A stretch of DNA of 64,000 nt from Codonopsis lanceolata (GCA_013146195.2 CM028379.1:63929631-63993630), one strand, 5' to 3'. Positions 1 through 13,068 are shown, numbered from the stretch's first letter. Notes: a model not told the origin generated them from the sequence alone. Numbers and translations: made by a program.

Positions 1-2261
1 ACCCAAGCTTGAAGCCCTAAGACCACCTTCTAGGAATCACTATCCAAGCCGCCACGCCGCATTCAACGGGATCACCGCAAAAACTAAGGAAAACAAACAC
101 ACGAAATGAGTCATAATGACCCAAGAAGTTACTAAATGCAATGCATGGCATAACATATCGTGGCATGGCATAATGTACCAACATATGCAAAATCATGATA
201 TCTTTATAGTCTACCAATAATAAACTTGTATCATGTTATCATGTAACATAAATTTCATAAACCATATAGAATGTTATCTTTCATATAGGTGCTTATGCCT
301 AAGCACGCAAAATCAGGAACTCGGCCAAGCCCTCAATATTCAAACCGGTACCCTCAAATGATCATAAACCGGGTTTCAATCCTCAAATGATCATAACTCA
401 CCGCTTTTTTAATGAGTTCCGCTACATTCATCCGACTCCGGGATGAGAAATGGGAGCTCGATATCAGGCTAGGAGCCGCTAATACGAGACCACATCCCAC
501 TATCGGCCAAATAGTGAGGAGAAAGGGTACCAATGCGGCGATTCATAGCGAATGTTTCCAAAGGCCATGAATCGTCCCATTGCCGACAAAACGACCAAGA
601 CGCCACTGACTCAAAATCAAGATGATCAAGTAGATTATTTACTTGTATAAACCAATAAGGACCAAGTTCATCATAAAAGAACTTATTAATTCAAGTAGGT
701 CATAATGCTCTACAAAACCCAATAAACAATGCACATACTTGTACACACTTAACATATTCAACTAACTTGTAAGTTTAGTTCAAAACCACGTATTGAGGTA
801 TTCATAAACCTCAAGTCTTTACCAATTCAAGAATAGCATATAAGCTCAACAATTCACAACATGAGGTCTACTAAAGTCCTCAACTCAAGATTAAATCAAA
901 GACTACTACTTAGTCTAAGAACCACCACAATTCAAGGCTTAGCGTTTAGCTTCGCTTAGAGGCACACCGGACTTAGCCAAAGTCCCGCTCATCATTAATA
1001 ATCGACATCCCTCAAGACCCATCTCAAAACATGACAAGACTACCTCAGTAGTCCAAATCCCGCAAGTACTTTCATATCCTCGCGACTAAATTTCCTTATA
1101 GTGAATTCATCGAATAACCATTATGGAATAGTACTCGAGACCATGGGTTGGTCTCTAATACTCCGTGCTCTACAAGCACGTTCTAAACAAATTCCCAATA
1201 GGTCTCTATAACATGGGTGTCACAAATGGGACACGGACCGAGATGCTCGGGTACTCACAATCAAAACCAACCAAACCCGAACATCGTAGGATTTCAACAT
1301 AAGGCTCACTAACTTCTTATTGGACCCAAAATGACTCCATTGAGTCTAAATGTCACATTTCATTAATACACATTTCATACAACCCAAAATTAGCACATCA
1401 TTCAAGTTTATAGAATTTAACCCAAAAATAATCCGGCTTATTTCCCAAGCCTAAAATCCAAGGATTCATCATAGACATAGTCAACGAAACCCAAATGACG
1501 TAGGACTTCAACCCTAATTCGTTAACACGATATTGAACCTATTATGACTCCGATGAGTCCAAATACTAAGTTTCGTTCTTAAACCTTCCATCCAACTCAA
1601 CATTAATCCCACTTCAACTAACAATAATTTCTCCAATATTTTGGAATTGACTCTCAAGTCTAAAATCCACAAATAATCCCAACATAGATCAAACCCATTT
1701 CATAAATCATACCATTTCAACTAAATGTTCCTACTCATACTAACATGTGAGTTCATACACCCCAAGCCCCAATCATAGGCATAATTCCACCATAAACCCA
1801 AATAGCATAAAGGCATGATTTCTAGCATGCTCAAGCCTAGAAACACAAAATGAAGAGTAATCATATACTTCAATAATCATAGGAGTCATCTACAAATACC
1901 CCTAACAAGTTCATACTTCAAAAATCCCCAAAAATTGGGCAAACATAGCATACAAGTGTTCATTGCCCACAAATAGCATACAAGTTGTTTTCCTTAGGGC
2001 CAATGAACCAAAATCAAAAGAAGGTAACTTACCTAGCTTGAGTGAAAACTCAAGAGAACACAAATCCGATCGGTGAAGTCGTTCTACTCGTCGAGGGCTT
2101 CAAGAATCCGAAGTTTGAAGGAAATCGGGTGGTCGGATCGCCTTGGATCGAAGAGAGAAGAAGCTAGGGCTCAAGAGTCTCCCATGGAGTCTCTCTCTCT
2201 ATAATACGTATGTGGGAGAGGAAGAAATGAAGAGTTTTCAAGAATGGTGAAGGGGTTTGGG

Positions 2262-2269
2262 TATTTATA
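2262..2269 (-). promoter_or_regulatory. TATA box of the left LTR
   Basis: TATAAATA on the minus strand inside GGGGTATAAATACCC. The same box occurs in the right LTR (8933-8940) and in the solo LTR (49321-49328), always a little over 200 bp downstream of the palindrome cluster. Confidence 0.7.
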
Positions 2270-2499
2270 CCCCAAAATAAGAAGGGCACAAGGGACATTT
2301 CTCAAGTGCAATTAGTGGAGATTAGGGATAATCAAACACAAATCTAACCTTAACTAACTTCTAAATAATGTTAGGACATGTTTAGGGTTAAGTATGAGAG
2401 GTTAGGAAGGGCTTTAGAGGGGGTTTAATGAGGGTAGAATAGGTAAAACACGTCCACAACTCAAAACAGGGAAGAAAAATCCCGTAAAAGATTCTCGAA

Positions 2500-2607
2500 G
2501 TGAGGCGGGCGCCTCACTCCCTCCCATGCGGCCGCCTCACTTGCTCTGCACAAAGGATTGCTCTCAAGATTGAGGCGGGCGCTCACTCCATGCGAGGCGG
2601 GCGCCTC
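2500..2607. repeat. Palindromic word cluster, Tekay-like LTR
   Basis: Word 1 is GTGAGGCG-GG-CGCCTCAC at 2500-2517, with 8-bp arms and a 2-bp centre. A degenerate copy lies at 2526-2539, a copy lacking bases at 2571-2585, and GAGGCG-GG-CGCCTC at 2594-2607. They are upstream of the TATA box in the element's own orientation. Confidence 0.85.
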
Positions 2608-3299
2608 CCGAACCTCCAAAACTTGGTCTAAACTTGATCTAAATGATCCCAAACTTATGGGCAACCATCCTAAGGTCTAACCCAACTCAAAACAAGTCTA
2701 AAACACACCCAAACAACTCCCGAAACAACTCGGAGCGAAACCGGGAAGGGGTGCAACAACGTGCAACCGGGACGACGAACGAACTCGAAATCAAACGAGC
2801 AATGAGAGGAGACTTCTAAGGCAAGTCTAAGGGCTAATGAAGAAGCTTAAATACTTCTAGGAAGTTGAATAACAACTAGGGAGATAAGAATCCCAAAGGA
2901 GAGGCGATTACGCGACTCGATTCCCGAACTACGCGATAGAGACGAACGCTATCCCCAAAACTTCCAAATCATCGATAGACTCAAGGAACACCTCCAACTT
3001 GAAGTCTAACACATCTAAACATGTTAATAAACTATCTTAAAGAGGTCTAGGACCCAAACCGAGGTCACGAACACAAAACGGAAGTAAACCCTCAATCGCC
3101 CGCATTCCGACTATCGCCGAAGTCACGACTTGTGACTTTAGCAAGTCAACAACTATATGGAGTCTCTTAATAATGTTTTGGTCTTAATATGGTCTCTCAA
3201 ACATATCTAGACCCTCTCGCAACCCAAACATACCGTCGACAAAAGAAGAAGTGCAAGAATAGCACGCAAACCGAGATAACGAAGGAGCGGGGCGTCACA

Positions 3300-3318
3300 C
3301 CCTCTCCACCTTAAAAAG
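3300..3318 (-). other. Polypurine tract of the gag-only element
   Basis: On the minus strand CTTTTTAAGGTGGAGAGGG directly precedes the LTR start TGTGACG. This is the position and composition expected of the plus-strand primer in a Tekay/Del element. Confidence 0.75.
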
Positions 3319-4938
3319 AATTCGTCCCGAATTCTAAATCATGATTCAAACCACAATACACCAAGTTCAAAACCATCAACCTAGCCTCGAATCCCCGATT
3401 CCACCACCACAATATACACGAGGGTCAAACTCTAATAATCCAAATTCAAAAATCTACGAAATCCCAAAATACTCAACGACATCAACATTTACGATTGAAA
3501 AGTAACATGACTCATACTTGAGTCGCAAATACACACAAGAACACGTTACGCCAATCATGTAGGCAAAATCCTAACTTCAACATAAGAACACATTCAACTA
3601 CCGAAACTATTTGTTTCGGGGCACAACATGAAATTCAATCACAAAAGATTCTAAGTTACAAGAATTAATAATTGCCTATGGAGCAATTTACAAACAAATC
3701 AAAGGTAATCAAATTGGCATTTCAAACCATGCAAATCATACTCGCAATTTCCTTATCGCGGTAAGAACACACAAGAGCACACAATGCCATGTTTTGAAAA
3801 TTCTTTCCATTCATGTCAATTCCATTTGGTAACGGGTATAGTCAATGTTTAACCTACTCACTACCAATCCTAGTCCACCAACGAACCTCTTTTGATCACC
3901 AATTTAGGGTACCGACTAAATTGGATTTCAAAAGCTTTTCGTTGCAAGGATGCGAAGGTTCATGATTAAAAAGGTTCTAAGCATCCTTTAATAGTCTCCT
4001 ATGCTAAGGAAATGAATGAACATGAATTCATGAGCTGAGAATTTAATATACTACTATGTAAATGCATCAAGTAGGTGTTTCCTACAACTAATGCACATAA
4101 CTGAATAAAATTCAGACCAAGTAACAAGGCCTATTACCTTGACAATCAACAATCATAGCTATCACAAAACTCGTGTACCTAGTACACTCAACCAAGATGG
4201 CTTCTTAGTAATCACAACGAATCGCCAAGGCTACTAATGCCCGAAACGTCTATACTCCGCAAAACTATCCTTTCTTGAGCTCTAGGCCAAGTCTACAACC
4301 AATACATACACTAAGCATCCTAACACAACGTTAACGTCTCAATACTCACGGTGAAGCGTCAATCTCTCCCGTGCAGCCGTAATTATCCTCTAACTCGCAA
4401 CCTTCAACCTTCTCGCCAGTCGAGTGTATATCCTACTCGCATAATAACCCTTAATCGACAATATAGTATAATATTACTTATTATATAAAACATATCTTTA
4501 TAGAGTATACAAACATCATACCAAACCGATAAGTATCAATAAACAATTCATACTTCATATATATTCATACTATGGCCCTTATACATAATCCCAAAAAGAA
4601 ACCACAACTCTACACATAACATAGTCTTATATATATATAGACTAAACAAGGATCCATACACCATGTGCGATTACCTACCGGTAATTTACAAACAAACCAT
4701 GTCATATATCTATCTCACATTGGGGTATTATTCCCGATCAAGCAAATAACCAATATTACACAATACACCATATAATGTATGTATGAATGCACATGAGCTA
4801 CCGATTAAAACGTGTACTCATATTAACGGTAATAGTAACAACGGTATAATTTACGAATATTTATATACAAGAATATACCTTCCTATTTCGGATAGGTCTC
4901 AAAACCCCGCAATGGCCAACCGCCACGCGCGCACGACC
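3319..4938 (-). other. Noncoding internal region where pol is expected
   Basis: About 1.6 kb between the end of gag and the polypurine tract. I found no protease, reverse transcriptase, RNase H or integrase motif in any frame. The sequence is AT-rich, without long frames, and does not look like decayed pol. An autonomous Tekay element would need roughly 3.5-4 kb of pol here, so the element is non-autonomous by structure rather than by point decay. Confidence 0.7.
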
Positions 4939-5950
4939 TCAAGCTCTAGGCCGTCCACCACTGTCCCTCTTGGAGCCACTGGATTGTTGACTAGTGCTCC
5001 CAGACTGATTAACCCTCATCTTCGGGCAATCCTTACGAACATGATCACCGCCACAAGCGAAACACTTTCCTGATTTACCCCAACATCTGTTTCTGCATGT
5101 CCCGTCCTCATACAAAAATTACATATTAACTCGCCGCCTCGCTGCCTCCGACTAGAGGTAGGAACGCCACCCGCCTACCAAGACGTGTGATTTCTTGATT
5201 AACTTTCTGAGGTGCTGCCTGCCCTTTATTACCATCATTGCCCCTAATAGTACTCGAGGCTTTCTTTTGAGCATACTCCTCGATGTCCAACTCTATTGCA
5301 TACGCGCGATTCACAGCGACTCGGTAATCCGTAAGTTGTAACGGAACGAGTTGCCTACGATATTTCATTTTTAGACCCTTCACAAACCGTTGGGTCTTCC
5401 TAGCCTCATCAGGTACTAAGTAACCACAATAGCGAGCCAACTCTGTGAACTTCGCTGAATACTGAGCCACCGTCATAGCTCCTTGTTCCAATGCCATGAA
5501 CTCCGCTTCTCTTCTTTCCCGAACTACTGCCGGAATAAACTGTGCCATAAACTCCATCGTGAAGTTTTCCCATACTAGAGGCACTCCATGGTGTCTCCAA
5601 CTATCTCGAACACATGCCACCAATGGTCACCGCACCAATCAATTTAAACACCGCTAGGTCACCATCTCTTCTGACGTACAACCCATAGCTGCAAAGATCT
5701 TCTCCATGTTTTCTATCCAAAGTTCTGCTTTAGAAGCATCGGGTCCTCCATCGTAGCTCTCAGGTTCCAACTTCAAGAATCTCGCAAGAATGATAGATTT
5801 GTCTTCCATCCCAAACATCTGCGGAGGAGTCACACGCGGATCCGTAACATTCTCCCCTCTCTCGTAGCCACGAGTTGTACCCGAACGAGGTCTACTGGAA
5901 CTAGCTCCACGCCAAATTCCTGACATAATACGCCTACAAAGAACACTCAT
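4939..5950 (-). pseudogene. gag: Gag of the gag-only Tekay-like element, broken
   Basis: Capsid/nucleocapsid protein, which would package the element RNA. The upstream part (5950-5654) ends in the Tekay-type capsid segment containing AELWIENMEKIFAAMGC. It is followed by three stops and what look like two compensating shifts near 5653-5590. The frame then resumes with the conserved gag stretch around FMAQFIPAVVRERREAEFMA and TVAQYSAKFTELARYCGY (5623-5126). A zinc knuckle CFACGGDHVRKDC (CX2CX4HX4C, 5064-5026) is intact but in a displaced frame, followed by a Ser/Gln-rich tail ending at a stop at 4939. No pol follows. The domain order fits the TR-GAG class of non-autonomous LTR retrotransposons. 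The start is uncertain: Met at 5950 or at 5926. Confidence 0.85.
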
Positions 5951-6024
5951 CGTTAATAACTCAACAACAAACCCAACCCAAACTAGGCCAAGGAACCTAT
6001 CCTGGCGAAATAGCTAACCTATAG

Positions 6025-6036
6025 CTCTGACACCGA
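6025..6036 (-). other. Primer-binding site (initiator tRNA-Met type), diverged
   Basis: Minus-strand CGGTGTCAGAGC matches the plant initiator-Met PBS TGGTATCAGAGC at 10 of 12 positions. It lies just inside the 5' LTR, which fixes the element's orientation as minus. Confidence 0.7.
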
Positions 6037-8932
6037 CCGAACTCCAATGCGAATCCCAAGGTCGTGCCGCCAAGACAAGCTAAAAGATGGACAAGCACCC
6101 GCTAAGCGTAGTGGTGCGAGTCAAGAGTTGAACCAACAAACTCTAAACAGAATGAAAAGCCATAACGGCAAAACCGAATAACCAAAAACTAAAATCATCA
6201 TGAAGCAAATCATAAATGGGACCAAAACCTATAGTTTTAAACTAAGGAATACCAAGGCCGAGAGACGACTATCTCTCGAAAATCTATTTACTCGCGTGAC
6301 GCAACATTGCGCACGTACAACAAACCATCGGCAACCTAAGGCCGGCGAAGCAACAAGAACCAACCTGATAATCAACAACTCAACGGCTAAAACATGCCGG
6401 AGGAACAATTCAACTAAAAGAACAAGATATTCGAATCCTAACAATTAAACCCAAGTCTCACGACTAATGTCGTCGGAGATGACAATACCAATAATAATAG
6501 GATGAATGAGCTAGGCATGCTCAAAATAACAAGGGAATAAACTTCTAAAGATACAACACCAAGCAAGTCGGCTCCCAAAATAATACAATAACAATACTAA
6601 CATAAACTACCCAAGTAAAGTCTACGTAACTTTACATTCGTGTCTCACAAATACAAAAACAACATAATAATAATAAACCCAAGCTTGAAGCCCTAAGACC
6701 ACCTTCTAGGAATCACTATCCGGCCGCCACGCCGCATTCAACGGATCACCGCAAAAACTAAGGAAAACAAACACACGAAATGAGTCATAATGACCCAAGA
6801 AGTTACTAAATGCAAATGTATGGCATAGCATATCGTGGCATGGCATAATGCACCAACATATGCAAAATCATGGTATCTTTATAGTCTACCAATAATAAAC
6901 TTGTATCATGTCATCATGTAACATAAACTTTCATAAACCATATAGCATGTTATCTTTCATATAGGTGCTTATACCTAAGCACGCAAAATCGTGAACCGGC
7001 CAAGCCCTTCAATATTCAAACCGGGCCTACCCTTCAAATGATCATAAACCGGGTTTCATCCTCAAATGATCATAACTCACCGCTTTCTTTAATGAGTTCC
7101 GCTACATTCATCCGACTCCGGGATGAGAAATGGGAGCTCGATATCGCTAGGAGCCGCTAATACGAGACCACATCCCACTATCGGCCAAATAGTGAGGAGA
7201 AAGGGTACCAATGCGGCGATTCATAGCGAATGTTTCCAAAGGCCATGAATCGTCCCCATTGCCGACAAAACGACCAAGACGCCACTGACTCAAAATCAAG
7301 ATGATCAAGTAGATTATTTACTTGTATAAACCAATAAGGACCAAGTTCATCATAAAAGAACTTATTAATTCAAGTAGGTCATAATGCTCTACAAAACCCA
7401 ATAAACAATGCACATACTTGTACACACTTAACATATTCAACTAACTTGTAAGTTTAGTTCAAAACCACGTATTGAGGTATTCATAAACCTCAAGTCTTTA
7501 CCAATTCAAGAATAGCATATAAGCTCAACAATTCACAACATGAGGTCTACTAAAGTCCTCAACTCAAGATTAAATCAAAGACTACTACTTAGTCTAAGAA
7601 CCACCACAATTCAAGGCTTAGCATTTAGCTTCGCTTAGAGGCACACCGACTTAGCCAAAGTCCCGCTCATCATTAATAATCGACATCCTCAAGACCCATC
7701 TCATGAATGACAAGACTACCTGTAGTCCAAATCCCGCAAGTACTTTCATATCCTCGCGACTAAATTCCTTATAGTGAATTCATCGAATAACCATTATGGA
7801 ATAGTACTCGAGACCACGGGTTGGTCTCTAATACTCCGTGCTCTACAAGCACGCTCTAAACAAATTCCCAATAGGTCTCTATAACATGGGTGTCACAAAT
7901 GGGACACAACGAGATGCTCTGGTACTCACAATCAAAACCAACCAAACCCGAACATCGTAGGATTTCAACATAAGGCTCACTAACTTCTTATTGACCCAAA
8001 ATGACTCCATTGAGTCTAAATGTCACATTTCATTAATACACATTTCATACAACCCGAAATTAGCACATCATTCAAGTTTATAGAATTTAACCCAAAAATA
8101 ATCCGGCTTATTTCCCAAGCCTAAAATCCAAGGATTCATCATAGACATAGTCAACGAAACCCAAATGACGTAGGACTTCAACCCTAATTCGTTAACACGA
8201 TATTGAACCTATTATGACTCCGATGAGTCCAAATACTAAGTTTCATTCTTAAACCTTCCATCCATCTCAACATTAATCCTACTTCAACTAACAATAATTT
8301 CTCCAATATTTTGGAATTGACTCTCAAGTCTAAAATCCACAAATAATCCCAACATAGATCAAACCCATTTCATAAATCATACCATTTCAATTAAATGTTC
8401 CTACTCATACTAACATGTGAGTTCATACACCCCAAGCCCCAATCATAGGCATAATTCCACCATAAACCCAAATAGCATAAAGGCATGATTTCTAGCATGC
8501 TCAAGCCTAGAAACACAAAATGAAGAGTAATCATATACTTCAATAATCATAGGAGTCATCTACAAATACCCCTAACAAGTTCATACTTCAAAAATCCCCA
8601 AAAATTGGGCAAACATAGATACATACAAGTGTTCATTGCCCACAAATAGCATACAAGTTGTTTTCCTTAGGGCCAATGAACCAAAATCAAAAGAAGGTAA
8701 CTTACCTAGCTTGAGTGAAAACTCAAGAGAATACAAATCCGATCGGTGAAGTCGTTCTACTCGCCGAGGGCTTCAAGAATCCAAGTTTGAAGGAAATCGG
8801 GTGGTCGGATCGCCTTGGATCGAAGAGAGAAGAAGCTAGGGCTCAAGAGTCTCCCATGGAGTCTCTCTCTCTAATACGTATGTGGGAGAGGAAGAAATGA
8901 AGAGTTTTCAAGAATGGTGAAGGGGGTTTGGG

Positions 8933-8940
8933 TATTTATA
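8933..8940 (-). promoter_or_regulatory. TATA box of the right (5') LTR
   Basis: TATAAATA on the minus strand, in the same context as the left LTR. In this 5' LTR it would drive the genomic RNA. Confidence 0.7.
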
Positions 8941-9167
8941 CCCCAAAATAAGAAGGGCACAAGGGACATTTCTCAAGTGCAATTAGTGGAGATTAGGATA
9001 ATCAAACACAAATCTAACCTTAACTAACTTCTAAATAATGTTAGGACATGTTTAGGGTTAAGTATGAGAGGTTAGGAAGGGTTTAGAGGGGTTTAATGAG
9101 GGTAGAATAGGTAAAACACGCCACACAACTCAAAACAGGGAAGAAAAATCCCGTAACAGATTCTGAA

Positions 9168-9276
9168 GTGAGGCGGGCGCCTCACTCCTCCCATGCGGCC
9201 GCCTCACTTGCTCTGCACAAAGGATTGCTCTCAAGATTTGAGGCGGGCGCCTCACTCCATGCGAGGCGGGCGCCTC
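9168..9276. repeat. Palindromic word cluster, right LTR
   Basis: GTGAGGCG-GG-CGCCTCAC at 9168-9185, TGAGGCG-GG-CGCCTCA at 9239-9254 and GAGGCG-GG-CGCCTC at 9263-9276, plus one degenerate copy near 9194. The copy at 9239 is complete here while its partner in the left LTR has lost bases, so the word is the ancestral form. Confidence 0.85.
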
Positions 9277-9969
9277 CCCGAACCTCCAAAACTTGGTCTA
9301 AACTTGATCTAAATGATCCCAAACTTATGGGCAACCATCCTAAGGTCTAACCCAACTCAAAACAAGTCTAAAACACACCCAAACAACTCCCGAAACAACT
9401 CGGAGCGAAACCGGGAAGGGGTGCAACAACGTGCAACCGGGACGACGAACGAACTCGAAATCAAACGAGCCATGAGAGGGAACTTCTAAGGCAAGTCTAA
9501 GGGCTAATGAAGAAGCTTAAATACTTCTAGGAAGTTGAATAACAACTAGGGAGATAAGAATCCCAAAGGAGAGGCGATTACGCGACTCGATTCCCGAACT
9601 ACGCGATAGAGACGAACGCTATCCCCAAAACTTCCAAATCATCGATAGACTCAAGGAACACCTCCAACTTGAAGTCTAACACATCTAGACATGTTAATAA
9701 ACTATCTTAAAGAGGTCTAGGACCCAAACCGAGGTCACGAACACAAAACGGAAGTAAACCCTCAATCGCGTCGCATTCCGACTATCGTCGAGTCACGACT
9801 TGTGACTTTAGCAAGTCAACAACTATATGGAGTCTCTTAATAATGTTTTGGTCTTAATATGGTCTCTCAAACATATCTAGACCCTCTCGCAACCCAAACA
9901 TACTGTCGACAAGGGAAGAAGTGCAAGTATAGCACGCAAACCGAGATAACGAAGGAGCGGGGCGTCACA

Positions 9970-12558
9970 TAAAAGGCATTAGTCCATCTATGTGCATCCA
10001 TAAAATACATCTAGAAGAAGGTAGTAAACCTTTAAGAGAAATGCAAAGGAGACTTAACCCACACATGGAAGAAGCCGTAAGAAAAAAAGTTCTTAAGCTC
10101 TTAGATGCGGGTATAATTTACCCTATATCAGATAGTAAATGGGTTAGTCCTGTTCAAGTAGTTCCTAAAAAGTCAGGAATTACAGTTGTTAAAAATGAGA
10201 AAGATGAATTAGTCCCTACAAGAACAATAACTGGATATAGAATGTGCATTGATTTGCGAAAATTAAATGCGGCAACTAGGAAAGATCACTTTCCCTTTCC
10301 ATTTATTGATCAAATTCTTGAAAGACTAGCCGGTCATGAATATTATTGCTTTCTTGATGGTTTTTCGGGATACAACCAGATCCCTGTTGCACCCGAAGAC
10401 CAAGAGAAAACAACCTTTACATGTCCCTTTGGTACTTTTGCTTTTAGGAGAATGTCGTTTGGATTATGTAATGCACCAGCTACTTTCAAAGATGCATGAT
10501 TTCTATATTTTCAGATTTAGTTGAAAGATGTGTTGAAGTTTTCATGGATGATTTCTCAGTTTTTGGGAATTCTTTTGATGCTGTGAAACAAATTTAACTT
10601 TAAGTTGGGAGAAAAGTCACTTCATGGTCAAACATGGAATTGTCTTAGGGCATGTTGTTTCAAATAAAGGCATTGAAGTTGATAAAGCAAAAATTGAAGC
10701 TATTTCACAACTACCCCCTCCCACTTCAGTTAAAGGTGTTAGAAGTTTTCTAGGGCATGTTGGTTTTTATCGAAGATTCATAAAATATTTTTCCAAAATC
10801 TGTAAATCTCTATGTAATTTGTTAGCAAAAGATACATAATTTATTTTTGATAAAGAATATTTAGAAGCTTTTAATTTATTGAAAGAAAAATTAACTACTG
10901 CCCCTATTTTATCCGACCCTGATTGGTCACTTCCTTTTGAAATTATGTGTGATGCATCAGATTTTGCGATTGGAGCCGTGTTAGGACAAAGGGTAGATAG
11001 AAAGCCTCATGTGATCCACTATGCTAGTAGAACTCTAAATGATGCACAATTGAATTACACAATTACAGAAAAAGAGTTTTTAGCAGTAGTATATGCTTTA
11101 GAAAAATTTAGATCATATCTGTTAGGATCAAAGGTGATAATATTTTTTGATCATTCTGCATTAAAATATCTGTTAAATAAGAAAGATGCTAAACCAAGAT
11201 TAATTAGATGGATGTTATTGTTACAAGAATTTGACATTACAATCAAAGATAAAAAGGGAACCAAAAATGTCGTAGCTAACCATTTGTCCAGATTGGAATT
11301 TTCACCCTTGCTTGAATGTCAATTTCTTGATGATCCTGTTCCCATAAATGATGATTTTCCTGATGAGCAACTTTTAGCCATTAAAGATTCAGACCCTTGG
11401 TATGCTGATTTCGTCAATTACTATGTGTCTGATATCATTAATTCGGATAAATGTCATGGATACTCTTGTGGAGGTCATTTTAGTGGAAACAAAACTGCTA
11501 GAAAAATTTTGCAATCGGGTTTATATTGGCCTACTGTTTTTAGAGATTGTGAATTGTTTTATAGAACATGTGATAAGTGTCAAAGAACAGGTGGAATAGG
11601 AAAGAGAAACGAGATGCCCTTGCATATTAATTTCGTTGTTGAAATCTTTGATGTTTGGGGTATTGACTTCATGGGTCCTTTTCCAGTGTCAAATAATTGT
11701 GAGTATATTTTGGTAGTGGTTGATTATGTATCTAAATGGATTGAAGCAGTAGCAACCAAGACAAATGATGGCAAAACAGTAGTTAAATTCGTATAAGATT
11801 TGTTTGCTAGGTATGGAGTACCTAAGGCCATAATAAGTGACCAAGGAACTCATTTTACCAATAAGTTATTGAATAATGTTCTTAGGAAGCATGGTGTAAC
11901 TCGCAAGTTAGCTACACCTTATCATCCTCAAACATCTGGCCAAGTAGAAGTTAGCAATAGACAAATAAAAGCAGTATTAGAAAAGACTGTTAGGCCTAAT
12001 CGTAAAGATTGGGAATCTAAACTTAAGGAGGCTTTATGGGCATACCGAACTGCTTTTAAAACCCCCATAGGAATGAGTCCATATAGAATGGTATATGGCA
12101 AGGCTTGCCATTTACCAGTTGAAATTGAGCACAAGGCCTATTGGGCTGTTAAAGAACTAGATTTAGATTTAACTTTGGCTGGAGAGGAAAGATTGTTTCA
12201 GTTAAATGAATTAAAAGAACATAGGTTAAATTCGTATGAGAATGCTAAGACATATAAAGAAAAGACCAAGAAATATCATGACATGGGGTTAGCCAACAAA
12301 ATGTTTCATCCAGGAATGAAAGTGTTACTTTTTAATTCTAGACTAAGGCTATTCCCCGGAAAGTTAAAATCTAAATGGTCTGGTCCCTTTATAATCGTAC
12401 GAATCTATCCTCATGGAGCTGTTGATATTCAAAATCCTAAAAATAATGAAATTTTCAAAGTTAATGGACACCGACTCAAGCCATATCTAGAGCTGATGTC
12501 AGTTGAACGAACAATTGAGTTAATCCGTTTGGCTGACAATGAACCACCCCGAGATTAG
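9970..12558 (+). pseudogene. pol: Athila-1 pol: reverse transcriptase, RNase H, integrase (broken)
   Basis: Polyprotein of an Athila-lineage Ty3/gypsy element, cut at its 5' side by the gag-only element. RT (9990-10600) has MCIDLRKLNAATRKDHFPFP and FLDGFSGYNQI, then a frameshift near 10500 and a degraded VFMDDF box near 10545. From 10624 to 12558 one frame runs with only two stops (TAA at 10840 and 11797). It carries FLGHVGFYRRFIKYFSKICK, RNase H with IMCDASDFAIGAVLG, an integrase zinc-binding part ending CDKCQRTGG, the catalytic core (VWGIDFMGPFP, AIISDQGTHFTN, YHPQTSGQVEVSNRQIKAVL) and the Athila C-terminal phrase IGMSPYRMVYGKACHLPVE. Compared with Athila-2, about 50 residues are missing in frame between RNase H and integrase (near 11450). 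Confidence 0.93.
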
Positions 12559-12715
12559 GCTTGCAGTTTGGTTGAGCCAAAGACGTTAAACAAAGGCGCT
12601 AAGTGGGAGGCAACCCACTATTTTCAATGTTATTTTGAAAGTAGTTAGTTTAATTATGCTATTCTTCGTTAAATGTATTTTTAGACATTTAATTTTTAAT
12701 TAAATATGCCAAAAT

Positions 12716-12730
12716 TCAAGTTTGGGGGAG
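12716..12730 (+). other. PPT-like tract 1 of Athila-1
   Basis: TCAAGTTTGGGGGAG, the Athila polypurine-tract word, 4.2 kb upstream of the real 3' LTR. The same tract is conserved in Athila-2 at 41721-41740. Confidence 0.7.
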
Positions 12731-12901
12731 AAAAGCATCTTAGTGTTGTATTTATATGTTACTAATATTTTTAGTTTAGAATTTTTGTTAAGTTTTTGCA
12801 ATGCAGGAAAGTTAAGAAACATAACGGAAGTTAACGGAAGGGCTGATTTACAAAACTGTTGAAAAGAATTGAAAAGAAAACAAGTTGGACAGTTCTGGAC
12901 A

Positions 12902-13063
12902 CCTTGCGGACACAAGGTGTTGGAGACCTTGCGACCGCAAGGCCCCCAATACATGCGAATTTCGTGTAGTGTACTAGGCAGACGTGGGAAATCAGCAAAA
13001 TATCAACCGCTTTGACTGCGCACCTTGCGGTCGCAAGGTGTGGCAGACCTTGCGACCGCAAGG
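12902..13063. repeat. Palindromic word cluster upstream of Athila-1 ORF3
   Basis: Four copies of the Athila word CCTTGCG-NN-CGCAAGG: 12902-12917 (one mismatch), 12927-12942, 13023-13038 and 13048-13063. Arms are 7 bp and the centre is 2 bp. The last copy ends 6 bp before a TATA-like box. Confidence 0.88.
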
Positions 13064-13068
13064 TCCCC

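Larger units (their letters stand above)
1..3299 (-). mobile_element. 3' LTR of a gag-only Tekay-like element (cut by window edge)
   Basis: This stretch is a near-identical direct repeat of 6677-9969, differing by eye only in scattered substitutions and 1-2 base indels, so the two are the LTRs of one young element. On the minus strand the LTR starts at 3299 with TGTGACGCCCCGCTCC, directly after a polypurine tract. Alignment with the right copy implies that about 640 bp of this LTR lie to the left of the window. It holds a TATA box at 2262-2269 and a cluster of GC-rich palindromes at 2500-2607. Short ORFs inside it are not conserved as proteins and are treated as noise. Confidence 0.93.
6037..9969 (-). 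mobile_element. 5' LTR of the gag-only Tekay-like element
   Basis: Full-length LTR of about 3.93 kb. On the minus strand it starts TGTGACGCCCC at 9969 and ends next to the PBS; the inner edge is uncertain by about 10 bp because the terminal CA is altered compared with the solo LTR at 48293-52034. Positions 6677-9969 duplicate 1-3299. The right flank (9970 onward) is Athila pol sequence, so this element inserted into Athila-1. The target-site duplication cannot be checked because the left flank is outside the window. Confidence 0.92.

Noticed and set aside
17..217. Short ORFs in the Tekay-like LTRs (for example 17-217, 2461-2664, 8715-8900, 9168-9350, 49309-49551)
   Set aside because: They lie inside LTRs, are not conserved in frame between the LTR copies and partly translate the palindromic words.
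6200..6448. Frames on both strands at 6200-6448
   Set aside because: Within the 5' LTR next to the PBS; the counterpart in the solo LTR is not open.
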